From Pyrenochaeta sp. MPI-SDFR-AT-0127 (taxonomy: Eukaryota; Ascomycota; Dothideomycetes; Pleosporales; Cucurbitariaceae): DNA of 64,000 nucleotides. The notes under the pieces were generated by a model. That model searched no databases. It saw only the letters and a program-made list of their open reading frames with translations, and had not been told where the DNA came from. The translations under genes were made by a program, and so were the position numbers. Location of the stretch: the NCBI GenBank assembly GCA_020747015.1, contig JAGTJM010000011.1, positions 124,001 to 188,000 on the forward strand. Direction: 5' to 3'. This document shows, in pieces, positions 1 to 11,629 of this stretch (positions within the stretch are counted from its first letter, which is position 1; the number at the start of each line of letters is the position of its first letter).

Positions 1-1562
1 TTATCTTTGACATGTGGCTGGAGGTTTGATGGGATTTGCTGTGACAGATGGATTTGTAGTAATGTGATGTGATTAGATTAAGCTATGATTTCCCTACGTC
101 GAGGGAGAATAATATTAAATTCAAGGCGAGTGACTTTTGTAATCAGAGTCGTCAAGTCATCAAGTCACCAGTCATCGAGTCACCCGCTCTTGGCGCGAGG
201 CTGTATCAAACACAGCCATCTGCCTGCTGCCGACCACATGCCGGTGCAAGAATGTCGTCAGGGCCCTGCTATGTAAGCTGGCGAATGGTCGAGTACCCCG
301 TGCGAGGACCTGGTGGTACCGCCACTTGAGAAGTGTTTCAAAGCAAGCACGCCGCTTGGGGTGCTCACAAATGGGCAGATAACGTCATGAAGCGGACTCG
401 ATGGTTCTGCGGTACCCTCGGTGGTCTCGGCTGGTATTCAGTTTGTCACGGGCTGGGGAAGAGGGGTTCAACGGTTTCTTGAGCAATGATATGAAGGATC
501 GAGGTGCAGTGTTGGGGGTGGCCAGGCTAGATGATTGGCAGCTGGTGGGTGGAGGAGCCACACGGGCGAGGCAGCAAGGCATGTTGCGCATATGCAGCGA
601 GCGGGGATGTGCGGGCAACTACTTGTGCTGCCTAGGTGGTGCAATCGAGGTACACTGTGTTGATGGGCAGCGCAGGCCCAGAGTCCCAAGGCGTCGAGAG
701 CACGGCGAATTGCGTGCGCAGGTCGTCATCCAGGCGACCACATGACGGCGAGGGTTGGGTCTACATAGCCAGCGGGGGTGAGCTCGTGAGGAGCGCCACG
801 AGACGGGCAAAAGTACCGCGCGGACCGCCAGGGAGAAAGGAAAACAGCCTACTGGGGTACCCAAGACTGTACTTGTAGTATAGGACTGTAGAATTGCCAA
901 CTCCCTCCCGGCGTCTCCATTCATCATCTGCAGCTCGACGCGTCGTGAGCAACCTTATCGGTCTAATCAGCTGGGCGCTCGGGCCATCTCCTCCCAGCGC
1001 GCTACGCCGCGAATGACTGGTTGTGTCCATCCCTCCAACGGCCGCCTCTCTTCTGCCCGTCTTCTCTCTCTCTCAAGCCTGACAAGTTCCTCTTCTCTTC
1101 TCCTCTCCTCTCCTCTTGTCCGTCCTCTTGCTTCTCTTCCCTGCGAGTCCCCACGCTGTTTGTTCGCCTTGTTGTTCTTGATTCTCCTTCTGCTCCCCCG
1201 GCTCGGCTCGTCCCATTAGTCGTCACCTAGCATCCAGTCACTATCGATAGCCCCAGCACGCCTCCAAGGCACCAGCTCCCCTTTGGCCCATATACCACCG
1301 CGACTGCCCTCGACACTGGGACGCGACACTGGAGAACCTGCGGCGTAATACCCTCGTACCTTATTAGGCTGTATCGCATCCTTGTCCACCACTTCCAGCT
1401 CCTCCTCCACCTCCACCACCTCCACCTCATCTCCACCCACGACAGCTCATGTGTAACGACCTCACCTCTACACTGTATCCGCATCTCTGTTGGTAGGTGA
1501 ATACTGGCCACACCCACACAGAGGCTCGCCAAGGCCCAGCTGGCCAGCCAGCGCCCACAACC
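1..1562. other. 5' intergenic region of ATG1
   Basis: I see no credible gene here. The short open frames overlap in several phases and show no domain or splice structure. A strongly pyrimidine-rich stretch (about 1,050-1,215), rich in CTCTCT and CTTCTC runs on the + strand, precedes ATG1. Such CT tracts are common in promoters and 5' leaders of filamentous fungi. A long 5' UTR, possibly with its own intron, would fit but cannot be shown from sequence alone. Confidence 0.5.
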
Positions 1563-4500
1563 ATGGCGACCCCATCCAACCCATACGCCCCGCGGCGGTC
1601 GGGCGCATCGCCGTCGTCGTCGGCGGCGACGGAGCAGATTATCGGCAAGTTCAAGCGCATGGATCACATTGGCAAAGGGAGCTTTGCAGAGGTCTACCGG
1701 GGCATCCACATTGTACGCACCCTCCCGCTCTCAGATGGGTCGCTGCCTGCCCTGAATGACCCCAGAATGCTAACCAGACCCCCACAGGAGAAGCGCCAGT
1801 CGGTGGCTATCAAGTCGGTCAACATGAACAAACTAAACAAAAAGCTCAAAGACAACCTCGTCTCCGAAATCTCCATCCTGCGAAGCCTGCATCACCCACA
1901 CATAGTATCGCTCATCGATTGCCAGGAGACACCCTCGCGCATGCACATCATCATGGAGTTCTGCGAGCTGGGCGATCTGTCCGCCTTTATTAAGAAGCGT
2001 GCAGACCTCGTCAACCACCCCCAGACCCAGCGCATGATTGAAAAGTACCCAAATCCGGCGGTCGGGGGGCTGAATGAAGTGATTGTGAGACATTTTGCAA
2101 AGCAAATGGCTAGCGCCCTGGAATTCCTGCGGTCCAAGAACTACATCCACCGTGACTTGAAACCCCAAAACCTCCTGCTGAATCCGTCGTCCCTGTACTA
2201 CTCGCAAAGCGGCACGCTGGAACGTATGCCGCTGGCTGCCGATGCAAACTCGCTGATCCCCGCTACGGGCATCGAGTCGCTGCCCATGCTCAAGGTCGCC
2301 GACTTCGGCTTTGCCAGAGTCCTGCCCACCACCTCGCTGGCCGAAACCCTCTGTGGCTCCCCGCTCTACATGGCCCCCGAAATTCTGCGCTACGAAAAGT
2401 ATGATGCCAAGGCTGATCTGTGGTCGGTCGGGACGGTGCTGTTTGAGATGATGTGCGCCCGACCACCGTTTAGAGCAAATAACCATGTCGAGCTGCTGCG
2501 CAAGATTGAAGAGCGCAAGGACCATATCAGGTTCCCGGAAGGTATCATTTCTAGTAGGCCAATGAAGAACCTCATCCGTGCCCTATTGAAGCGAAAGCCC
2601 ACCGAGCGCATGTCCTACGACGGCTTTTTCTCTGACCCTGTCATCCGCGAAGAGATTCCTGACCTTGTTGAAGAAGACGTCCCGCTTTCCATGCAGGCCT
2701 CAGAGCCAGAACCCCCAGTTGAGGCGCCAAAGCGAGCTCCAAAGATGCCTGCTGAACTTGATCGACGCACTTCGAGCCCATACTCGCGCTCACCCAGAGA
2801 CAGGACGGGTATGGGGGCCACACCACCATCACGACCAGCTTCTCGCCCTGTATCTGGCCATTTTTCGAGCACCCCGCCACAACCTACATCAAATCGCCGA
2901 GCAAGCAACACTCCCATCGAGCCGATTGAGGAGCATAGCGCTCAGCGTGAACGACGCCCGCTCCCTACGAATGCTGCCACTGCGCCTGCACGGACGCCAA
3001 CTCTGCAGGACCCAACAGCCGCACCAGCGCCTACTCCCATTGGCCATAGACGCAGATTTTCTCGGGACGACCAAGCTCCGGCACCGTCAGGACTCAAAGA
3101 GCATCTGGATCGCGAGCGGATACCGCAAAGGGCAGAAGCGAATGCCATGAGGGAAGCCGCAGAACGGGCAGCGCAGGACAATGCTCTTGATGAAGGCTTT
3201 GTGTTTGTGGAAAAGCGTCGCGTGGAGATTGATGCCTTGGCAGACGAGATTGCCAACAGCCCGCAAACGCAACGAGACCGGATGATCAATCGCGAAAGCG
3301 CAATGAAGCGGCGCTCAACAACTCAAGGATCTCCCACTTCCACCACTGGCGCAACCGTACCCTCCAAGGCTATTCAGATACAGCAGAAGCCAGCTCTCAT
3401 GCATCAGCGCACCGGTTCGTACGAGCGTCGACGCCAGTATCGTCCAAGCTTCGAAAGCGCCACCTCGGCTCTGTCAAAGGCCATGAATATGGTGAATATT
3501 CGCGGTCTCGGGCTTTCGCCGCCGGTGATGAAAGGATTGTCACCGCCTCAGGGCTACTCTGCCTTTCCAACATATCCTGCTGCACAAAGCAGCCTGCTAC
3601 TTGTGGGCGACGGCGGCAGGACAGTGACCAAAGACGAAGACTCTTCAGTGGTCAGAAAGATTGAGGAGCTCGCACAAGCTAGCCACGTCATCTATGGGTT
3701 TGCGGAAGTCAAGTACAAGCAACTTGTCCCGGTCGCACCAAGCGACCAGGGCCTGGGCATTGGTCCAACAGGCGTGGCAAGAAAACCGAGTAGCGACGTG
3801 ATTGAAGACGATGACGATGACGATGATCTGACGCCGGAGACTGTGCTAATCATATCCGAGGAAGCCCTTGTCCTCTACGTCAAGACGCTGGCTATGCTGA
3901 ACAAGGCTATGGATGTTGCTGGGAGCTACTGGAATCGCAACAGACGCGACAGCACGTCTCTGGATGCAGCAAGTCGCGCGACTGCAAACGCTAACCGACT
4001 AAGCCAAGTAGTGAACTGGATTCGCGATCGGTTCAACGAATGCTGCATCAAGTCGGAGATTGTGGCACGAAAACTCAAGCAAGCTCAGCAGCAGCTTCCC
4101 ACAGACCACCCAAGCCATCCGCAGAATCTGTCGGCTGCCTCAGGCTCGGCGACTACCGTTGGATCAGCTGAGAACATCCTCCTCACCACCGGCGTCACTG
4201 CAGAGAAATTGATGTACGATCGTGCACTTGAGATGAGCAGACAAGCTGCAGTCGACGAGCTGACCGGACTCAATCTCCCCGGCTGCGATATGAACTACTG
4301 GACTGCCATTGTCATGCTCGAAGCGATTCTTGAAGATGAGGATGAGACGAGTAGCCGCAACAAACTCGACGGTGAGGAGATTAATGGACTGGACGGCGAG
4401 GACCGACAGTCCATTCAGAAGCGTAAGTAGAGCTCTTGCTGTGTAATGAACCGACTAACGCAGTATAGTTCTCGAGCAAATGCGGGCCCGACTTCGAGTG

Positions 4501-4614
4501 CTTAAGAAGAAGCTCGAGCTCCAGAAGACGCAGAAGCGTGGGTCAATTACCAGCGCTCCTGCCCCCTATCCAGCCAGCCGCAGTTCGCCTTCGTCACAAG
4601 GCACTGCGCGATAA
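1563..4614 (+). CDS. ATG1: Autophagy serine/threonine protein kinase Atg1
   Basis: This is the kinase that starts autophagosome formation with Atg13 and Atg17 at the pre-autophagosomal site (family knowledge). I read exons 1563-1712, 1788-4422 and 4469-4614, giving 976 aa. Intron 1 has a GCTAAC branch site and CCCACAG acceptor; intron 2 starts GTAAGT and ends TATAG. The kinase domain runs from about residue 27 to 370. It shows the glycine loop GKGSFAEV (37-44), VAIK with Lys59, HRDLKPQN (catalytic HRD at 171-173), DFGFAR (222-227) and APE (246-248). A Ser/Pro-rich linker follows, then an acidic DDDDDDD patch. The C-terminal helical part (about 650-930) matches the position of the Atg13-binding MIT-type domains. 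The start MATPSNPYAPRR is the first in-frame ATG. Length agrees with filamentous-fungal Atg1 (about 950-1000 aa). I am very sure of identity and fairly sure of the exon ends. Confidence 0.95.
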
Positions 4615-5922
4615 ATGTTTCCACAAACACAAAACCAGACAAAACAGACCTATCATTGCATCTTCGCGGCGTTTTCATCTTGGGCGGCGTTTAGGCAACC
4701 ACACCTCTCCTCATATTGTAACGTTTTGGCTTTTGCTTTTTCTTTAGCCTTTGTTTGAGAACCTGCTTCCAGCTGGTGTATAGGCGCCACATTGGAGACC
4801 CGGCAACACGCTTCCATCTGCATATGATACCAGGTTTTTCTCGCGAAGCCACCCGAGACACACCACAGCGGTGCGCGTGGGCTTCCAACATTTCCCATTT
4901 CTACGGCGTTCTTTCTCTGATCTTTTTGCGTGTACATGGGGAAGGAGGATGGCGGGCGTGGCGGGCGTGGCGTTCGCAGCCGTCGATTTTTCTCATCAGT
5001 GCTGGGCCCCACGGGTAGGATATTCATGGCTGTCTTTTTTTCTCTTCTTGATAAGCGTTTCGTCGCTTCTGGTGCGGCTTAGACTGGCAACATACCCCTT
5101 TCACGAGGGAAATTATCGCATTTGATTAGTCTGTAGCACGCATACACACACGAACAGGAGCGGAGCAGCAGGAGTAAGGGAAATCCAAGTCATGTAGTAG
5201 GAAGATTCTTTTCACCTAGTGGGATCAGGCAGCAGTAACGCAAATTGAATATCCATCTTTTTGCTTGTCAGAAAGCAAACATATCATCCTTGCACTGGCA
5301 GTATCGGTATCCTGGTGTCATCTACTAAACCTGCGCGTTCCCCCCTTTTTTGCTGCTTGTGATATATATTACCTCATGTGCAATTCAGATATCACCTCAT
5401 TGATTACATCGGGGCATTTTTTTCGCCAGCATTGCGTTCCAAGGCTCCCTACGTTACAGGACTACCTGGTGTTACTAGTAGCTGGTATCTATGTTATTAT
5501 AAGGCTGTAAGTGCCCTTTCTTTTAACTAAGTAGCGCTAAGAAAGGGGTATACTTACGTATAGTATCAATGAGTACCGGATGTTAGGATAGATCAGACAT
5601 CTACCTAGAGATAAGAGTTTTATTCCTTTGCTATAGGATAGTTGGAGATGTACTTGTATACCTAGTTCGTACTCTTTTTTTCTGGCTCTATTTCATATAT
5701 ATGTATATAGACTTTGAGCTTTGCTAAGTTATTTAGCTTATGTTGATAAGAGATAGTAGGATAGAGAACTCTAACCTTTCTCTTTCGTTCGATTTTGCAC
5801 AAGGAGATGAGGTCTCAAGGGTCCTCAGTGGGAAAGACATCAGCTTTTCTTAGAGGCTACGATACCCCCTTCAAATCTCAAAAGCACCACATACTACACA
5901 CATTTAAGTGTTGGCGAGTTTC
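4615..5922. other. AT-rich intergenic stretch after ATG1
   Basis: No gene is supported. GC drops sharply from about 5,250, with many TATA/ATAT words and stops in all frames to about 5,900. With the HET fragment beside it, this looks like a small island of decayed DNA inside a gene-rich segment. The 3' UTR of ATG1 presumably occupies its first few hundred bases. Confidence 0.5.
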
Positions 5923-6600
5923 CTATTTGACCCAGACTCTAAAAAAAAAACCAATGGGGCTTAGTAAAATCGCCAAAAATGAACTCCAGCTTTCGTCTGT
6001 AAAATCCTTGGCTTGGATTGGATTCGCTTCCTTGATTAATTCACTCTTGTCCTGTCTAGTAGGCAGGTCCAGCATCAAAGAGGCCATTGAGTCATTGATT
6101 TCGCAGTTTGCATGGATACGTTGCGAGATGACTCGGATCATGGCCATGACTTCTGCGGTATCATTGTAGCTAGCGCCAACCCAGATGAAGACACGAGAAG
6201 CACAATGGTAGATCTCGTCCATCACGGAGACCTGCTGGTTGCGTTCTGAGATATCTGTTTGATTAATACATATTGCGCCGGCCAAGACAAGGGGTGACTG
6301 TCGGTGGAGGCGGTGCAAAGCAGTGCATAGCGTTCTTGTCCCCATAATCGTACTGCCGTTGCAATACAACTCAACAGTATCCTTCTCATCACCCCAGCAA
6401 TAGCTGAGGGCATGATACGAGGGGGAACAAGAATAATCCGCAACTACCTCCAGCGAACAAGAGATCGTTTCATCATCTGCGACGGGTGTAGCTGCAATAG
6501 CCTGGTTGAACGCGTAGATGGTAATGGAGGGTATAGGAAAGCTATACACATGTTTGATAGGCGAGCTAGAATTTTGGACGACACCGTTGAAATTATTGCA
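5923..6600 (-). pseudogene. Truncated HET (heterokaryon incompatibility) domain fragment
   Basis: The translated minus strand shows the hallmarks of a HET domain, which in intact proteins mediates non-self recognition and cell death in fungi. I see YHALSYCWGD, then ICINQTDISERNQQVSVM, then SRVFIWVGAS, in the right order and spacing. No in-frame ATG precedes the domain: the open frame goes upstream past 6,549 to a stop near 6,635 without one. At the other end, near 5,940, the frame stops after FFRVWVK, exactly where the third conserved block (R-x-W-x-x-QE) should be, next to a run of nine A/T bases. No downstream frame continues the domain or gives the expected long C-terminus. I call it a broken, probably non-functional copy. 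An unusual spliced gene missing its first exon is the alternative. Confidence 0.7.
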
Positions 6601-6620
6601 GGGTTTGTAAAGTAAATAGT

Positions 6621-7753
6621 GTTTGTCAAGGATTTAAACTTAACAGTCCGGAGTCGTAAGGAAAGGTGAAGCGGACATGGCTGAAGCAGACAAGGCTGAA
6701 GCGTGACAAGCTTGCGCCAACACAGCCAGCCTCGATGCTGGGGGAACATCATACATGACCAGTCTCAGAAGGTTCGGGAAGTATTGGTAGGTCTTTGTTG
6801 TGGAGGTATGGATTTAGTGATGATAAGTGCAGGACTCGGGGGAACGTTATGAGGACTGGGTATACTTGAGCGTCTTGGGCGAATAGTTAGCTTTCTGCCT
6901 TTTTGGCATGCAAAGGAGGGAAATAAGCTGAACCGGTATCTGGCTACATCAAGAGAATCTGCAAAGCATGATTCAAGCACTTTTATAAGCTTTATTTTTC
7001 AGCTCGACGATAATTCACAGTCGTTAAAGATATCTTCATCTAGCCTCTCCAAACGAAAACAGTGCTGGCCCCTGGCTTTTACACACACGCCTGGGGAGAA
7101 ATACAGCCTACACATGCAGGTACGAAAATCTAGACCCAGACATTGCCATTCCATCCAACATCCCGTCGCCCGCGTTGCGCCACAATACCCTTTCCCCTGA
7201 AAAGGCGTTTAGCGCCTCCAGCCCAGCTCGGCGTGTGGCGTGCGCAGTCTGCCTATTTGAGCTTCACGACGCACATGCACACCCCGCGCCCAAGAAGCCT
7301 TGTTCATGCTAAGCGTTGTGCGGACTGGGCTTTGCCGTGCTTAGGCGTCGCGGCAACGTTGCGACTCGTGGGTCTGGTCGGGAGGGCAGTATGCTCGACG
7401 GAGTATACGCGCTAGTGGAGTGCGCCTATTTTTGCTGATAATCTCCCCCCAGATAATGTGGAGTGTAGGGGCAGGACTGGGGGTGGCGAGGAGTAGGAAG
7501 GCGGTAGATATGGAGAGAGGTTTGTTATCGAGAGCTGAGTGTGTGGAGAAAGGGGGTTTGGGTATATCTTGCTTGCTGGCACTACAGTTGGTTGCTTCTA
7601 TCACTTTACGGACGTCACTCTTTTGTTTCTGTTAGTCGTTCAGTCGCTTGTCACTCATTTCCAACTCGTCCTTACACCGGACCCATACGCTCATTATCCC
7701 ATCTCCGTCTTTCTCTGATATAATAATACCAAAACCACAGCCCACCAAAGAAG
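6621..7753. other. Intergenic region and promoter of the chitin-binding gene
   Basis: No coding region is supported. The overlapping short frames on both strands lack family signatures. An AT-rich TATAATAATA-like stretch at about 7,719-7,730 lies some 30 bp before the ATG at 7,754. It may be a core promoter or leader element, but no experimentally defined motif can be assigned. Confidence 0.4.
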
Positions 7754-8837
7754 ATGCGTTCCTTGATCCTGCTAGGCCTCACAGCCCTCACGGCTCTCAC
7801 CAGCGCCCAGTCCATCAGCACTTCGGGACAGTGCGGCTCCTCAGTTGGAGGTCTGACCTGTGCCGGCTCTGCCTTTGGCTCCTGCTGTTCGCAGTACGGG
7901 TGGTGTGGATCCACGGCCGCCTACTGCACTGATGGATGCCAGAGTGGATTTGGAACATGCAACGAAGTTACTGCAGGCGGCGAGTCTCAAGATGGATCTT
8001 GCGGTGGCGAAAAGGGGTACACATGCTTGAACTCTGTTTTTGGTACGTCTTTTCACAAACCGTGGAGAATTTGGCATCATGATATCGAGGTGCTGGTGAG
8101 AGGGGATGATGCATAGTGCCGATACGAGATTTTAGTCTACACTGCGATACGAGATGATTTGCTAACGTGGCGCCTTACTAGGAAACTGCTGCAGTGAGTA
8201 TGGATGGTGTGGATCTAGCTCTTTATACTGCGATACGGGGTGCAACTCGGCATTTGGAAGTTGCACTGGTGGGAGTGTTTCGTCGTCTGCTTCGATCAGG
8301 CAGTCGTCTAGCACGCGTGTTCAGTCTACGCTTTCGACTGCTACGCGCTCGGCGTCGTCGACTGCTGCTCGGTCGTCGTCTGTGTCGTCTACTTCGTCCA
8401 GGGGGCTGCGAGATTCTCCTTCTCCGTCTTCATCTACCCGATCGGCTTCGGCAAGCTTGTCGTCTACCTCCTCAAGGGGCCCACAAGCATCTCCATCTCC
8501 ATCATCATCTACTCGATCGGCTTCCGCGAGTTTGTCGTCCACTTCTTCGAGAGGTGCACGATCATCTCCATCTCCTTCGTCCACCTCATCCAGAGCGCCA
8601 CGAGCATCCCCGTCATCGACCTCGTCCAGGGCTCCACAAGCATCTCCCTCATCGACTTCATCCAGGGCTCCCCGAGCATCTCCTTCGTCCACCTCGTCCC
8701 GAGCACCACAAGCAACTCCATCTTCCACTTCTTCTAGGGCTCCTCGAGCTTCTCCATCGTCCACATCGTCCAGGGCCCTACGGGCGTCTCCTTCATCCCA
8801 AGTATCTGCTACTCCCAGTCGCAGCCCCCGCACTTAG
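7754..8837 (+). CDS. Secreted protein with two chitin-binding (hevein, ChtBD1) domains and a Ser-rich repeat tail
   Basis: Exons 7754-8042 and 8182-8837 join through a 139-bp intron (GTACGT donor, GCTAAC branch, TAG acceptor). Residues 1-18 form a signal peptide ending near TSAQS. Two type-1 chitin-binding domains follow, each with eight cysteines in hevein order (..C..C..CC..C..C..C..C). The first lies at about residues 25-70 and the second at about 79-125; the intron falls inside the second. The rest is Ser/Thr/Arg/Pro-rich and consists of two 25-residue units, a 14-residue unit and six 12-residue units of the type SSTSSRAPRASP. No catalytic domain is visible, so I infer a cell-wall or chitin-shielding protein rather than a chitinase. 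No clear GPI signal is present at the end. Proteins of this layout sometimes act as effectors in plant-associated fungi, but that role is inference. Confidence 0.85.
8385..8792 (+). repeat. In-frame tandem repeats in the tail of the chitin-binding protein
   Basis: Two 75-bp units (8385-8459, 8460-8534) are followed by a 42-bp unit (8535-8576) and six 36-bp units (8577-8792). The 36-bp units encode SSTSSRA(P/L)(R/Q)A(S/T)P, and Arg and Gln alternate at one position. All unit lengths are multiples of three, so copy-number change would keep the reading frame. Confidence 0.9.
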
Positions 8838-9561
8838 ACAGCTACCACATGACTTTAGGCCTGATGGGCGTATGGTGTTTGGGCCAGGCTGAAAGGAAAC
8901 ACAATCAGAAATTGCGCACTTGTGCTCACCTATACCTGTAATGAAACTAGTAATGATAATACTCTTCTTGTGTCGCGCAATCAATTGCTTCATGTGTTGG
9001 TGATAACCGCAGCATCCTTAGCGTACGTGACACATGATCATTCGAGCCGACGAAGCATTTTCGGTAACGCCGGATCATTTACTGTGCAAGTAGTGAACGT
9101 CCACAAGCATACACCTCTCTCGTCTCCCTGTCGCGAACTGGCAACTCCCGTCGTTATGTGGACGAATAACCAAGCTCCGAGCCTCTACCAAGACCGCACC
9201 AATATGCCATGTCCGACGGTACAGCTGCCTCGCCCAACGAAAGCAAAATGTGAATATCACCGAGATGAACAGCTGGCCATGATCGTCACGACGTTGCGAC
9301 CGCTCGGCGGAAGCATCCGGCACATCTGCGGTCTCATTGGCCACGCGGCCATGTCCATTCATCTCGTCTGGACCGGGGTTCTGGCTCCACAGCCCACCCC
9401 CAGATCGACAGCTGCTCGGACCGCCGCAGACTCCACTTTGTTTGCGCCAACCGCCATATCTTGACGACCGTGCCGGTTCCTCCTGCGCGCATTATGTGAA
9501 GTGCGTTTTCTTTGTTTCTGATACTTACGGGACGCTGCGCTTGAAAGAGTGTCTCGCAGCC
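8838..9561. other. Intergenic region upstream of the HOL1-like transporter
   Basis: I see no supported gene. It presumably contains the 3' UTR of the chitin-binding gene and the promoter of the transporter. The open frames here run on both strands without domains. Confidence 0.4.
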
Positions 9562-11471
9562 ATGGGCCTCGGCATCCTCGACGACCATCACCTCGAGCAT
9601 GTACCCGGTACCGCGCATGTTTTGAAGGGCGATGAGCGCAGAGAAGTCGAGCAGCATGCAGCGCGCAGTGCGAATCTAAAGTACGACGAGACGGGCACGA
9701 TACTGCTTGTTCCGCAACCCTCGGACGATCCGAACGATCCGCTGGTACGACTCCCATATGTTTACCTGAAGGAGAGATAGACGTTGACTTGGACATAGAA
9801 CTGGCCGTTATGGAAGCGCGATGTAATCATCTTCCTCCTCTCCCTCCTCTCCGTCATTGCAGCGACCCTTTCCCCCATCCTCGCTGCAAACACAGTCTCC
9901 CTCGCCATCTACTTCCGCCGCAACCTCACCGACATGGCCCTGCTCACGGGCTACCACCTGCTCGGCGTGGGCATTGCCGGCTTCCTGTTCGTCCCCAGCG
10001 CCCGAATCTGGGGGAAACGCCACGTCTATCTGCTCGGCACCGTGATTGTAATAATAAGCTGTATCTGGGGCGGAGCAACGGGCAAGCACTATGGGAGTTT
10101 TCTGTGGGCTAGGATTTTCCAGGGCGTGGGGTTGGCGCCGTTTGAAGCGCTTGTCAATGCCAGCGTGGGCGACTTGTATCATGTCCATCAGCGTGGTGTG
10201 CGTATGGCGTTGAGTAACTTCTGCGTCTTTGGAGGCGCCTTCTTCACGCCTGTGCTGGTGGGCGTGATTGCAGATCGAATTGGCTATATCTGGACGTTTT
10301 ACTTTGTTGCGATATTTGCGGGATGCATGCTACCATTGATTGTACTCTTTGTCCCCGAGACGGCATACAGGCGAGAAACGCGCTTCGACATCGACACCAT
10401 GGGCAACCTTGTGGCAGCGGACGGCTCGGAACTCAAGGTCCTCGATCTCAGTGCCGGAGGCTCAAACACCACGTCTGGAGACTTTGAGAGGGCAGGACCC
10501 AGTGCTGAAAAACCTCCTGGCACAACGGCGTCATCAGACCAACCCATCTGGACATCTGGCCCTCCCCCGCCAAAAGCCACCTTCGTCCAGTCAATGGCCC
10601 TCTTCAACGGCCGCAAAACAGACGAGCGCTACCTCCACCTCCTGCTCCGCCCCTTTTCGCTCTTCCTGCACCCAGGAATCCTCTGGTCCTGCCTGATCCA
10701 AGGCACGCTGATCGGCTTCACCGTGCTCATCGGCGTGGTGCTAGCAGGCATAATGCTGGGCCCACCACTCTGGTTTGGCGAAGTAGAAACCGGGTACATG
10801 TACACTGGCGCCTTTATCGGTGCACTCATCGGCTTCGCACTTACAGGTCTGGTCAGCGACTGGAGTGCCAACCTCCTCACGCGCCTGAACAACGGCGTGT
10901 ACGAGCCCGAGTTCCGCATGGTGCTCATCATCCCGCAGATGGTGTTTGGATGTGCTGGTATCTACGGATTCGGATGGACCAGCAACGATGCGGGGAAATA
11001 CGGTTGGTTTTGGCCTGATTTCTTCTTCGCCCTAGTAGTCATGGGCATGGTATGTGGTGCAGTGGGCAGTGCACTGTACATCGTCGACGCGCATCGTAAG
11101 TCTTCTCCCCTCATTCCTGGAAACCGATTCACCAACAACATCTAGGCGACATGTCCGTCGAAGGCTTCACCTGCCTCCTCGTGTTCAAGAACCTGTTCTC
11201 CTTCGCCCTCACCTTCAAAGGCTTCGACTGGATCGTGGGCGCAGGAAACATCAAAGACGTCTTCATGATCGTGGGCAGTGTCCAAGTAGCCATCTGCGCG
11301 CTTACGATTCCCATGTGTAAGTCCTATAATTCGTCACACCTGCAACGTGTCATCCTGGTGCTAACACACGAGTTAGACATTTTCGGCAAGCGGAATAGAA
11401 GTTTCTTCTACAGACACAACGTCTTCTTCAAAGGCACAGATTGGATCGCGGATAAACTAACGTTCTGGTGA
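9562..11471 (+). CDS. HOL1-like MFS transporter (DHA1 type)
   Basis: Exons 9562-9744, 9799-11095, 11146-11316 and 11377-11471 give 581 aa with consistent phases. The N-terminus MGLGILDD..LEHVPGT and the block VPQPSDDPNDPL|NWPLWKRD are hallmarks of the filamentous-fungal HOL1-like branch of the major facilitator superfamily. About twelve hydrophobic segments follow in two bundles, split by a long hydrophilic loop (about residues 220-320). Yeast Hol1 carries polyamines and cations, but the substrate here cannot be told. The protein should sit in the plasma membrane. The gene converges on the WD40-cyclophilin gene, with only 158 bp between the two stop codons. Family assignment is secure; the last two small exons rest on GTAAGT donors, TAG acceptors and intact reading frame. 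Confidence 0.88.
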
Positions 11472-11629
11472 GATGTTGGATACTGTGTGGTTGTACGTTT
11501 GTAATAATGGTTTTGTGGTTTAATACGATGCATAATACCACCCTTCGTTTGAGCGTTTTTGTTCTCTATATCATGGTTGAAGAATATACACTGTGGCTTT
11601 CTCTCCAAAACTTCATTAACTGAGGTGAC

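Noticed and set aside
1833..2525. 230-codon minus-strand frame inside ATG1
   Set aside because: It lies fully opposite the kinase domain, whose sense translation has all catalytic motifs.
8321..8833. 170-codon minus-strand frame opposite the chitin-binding protein tail, rich in Asp/Glu/Val/Ala
   Set aside because: It is a mirror of the TCN/CGN-rich tandem repeat; the sense strand has signal peptide, hevein domains and a proper intron. The antisense protein has no domain and merely reflects the 36-bp units.
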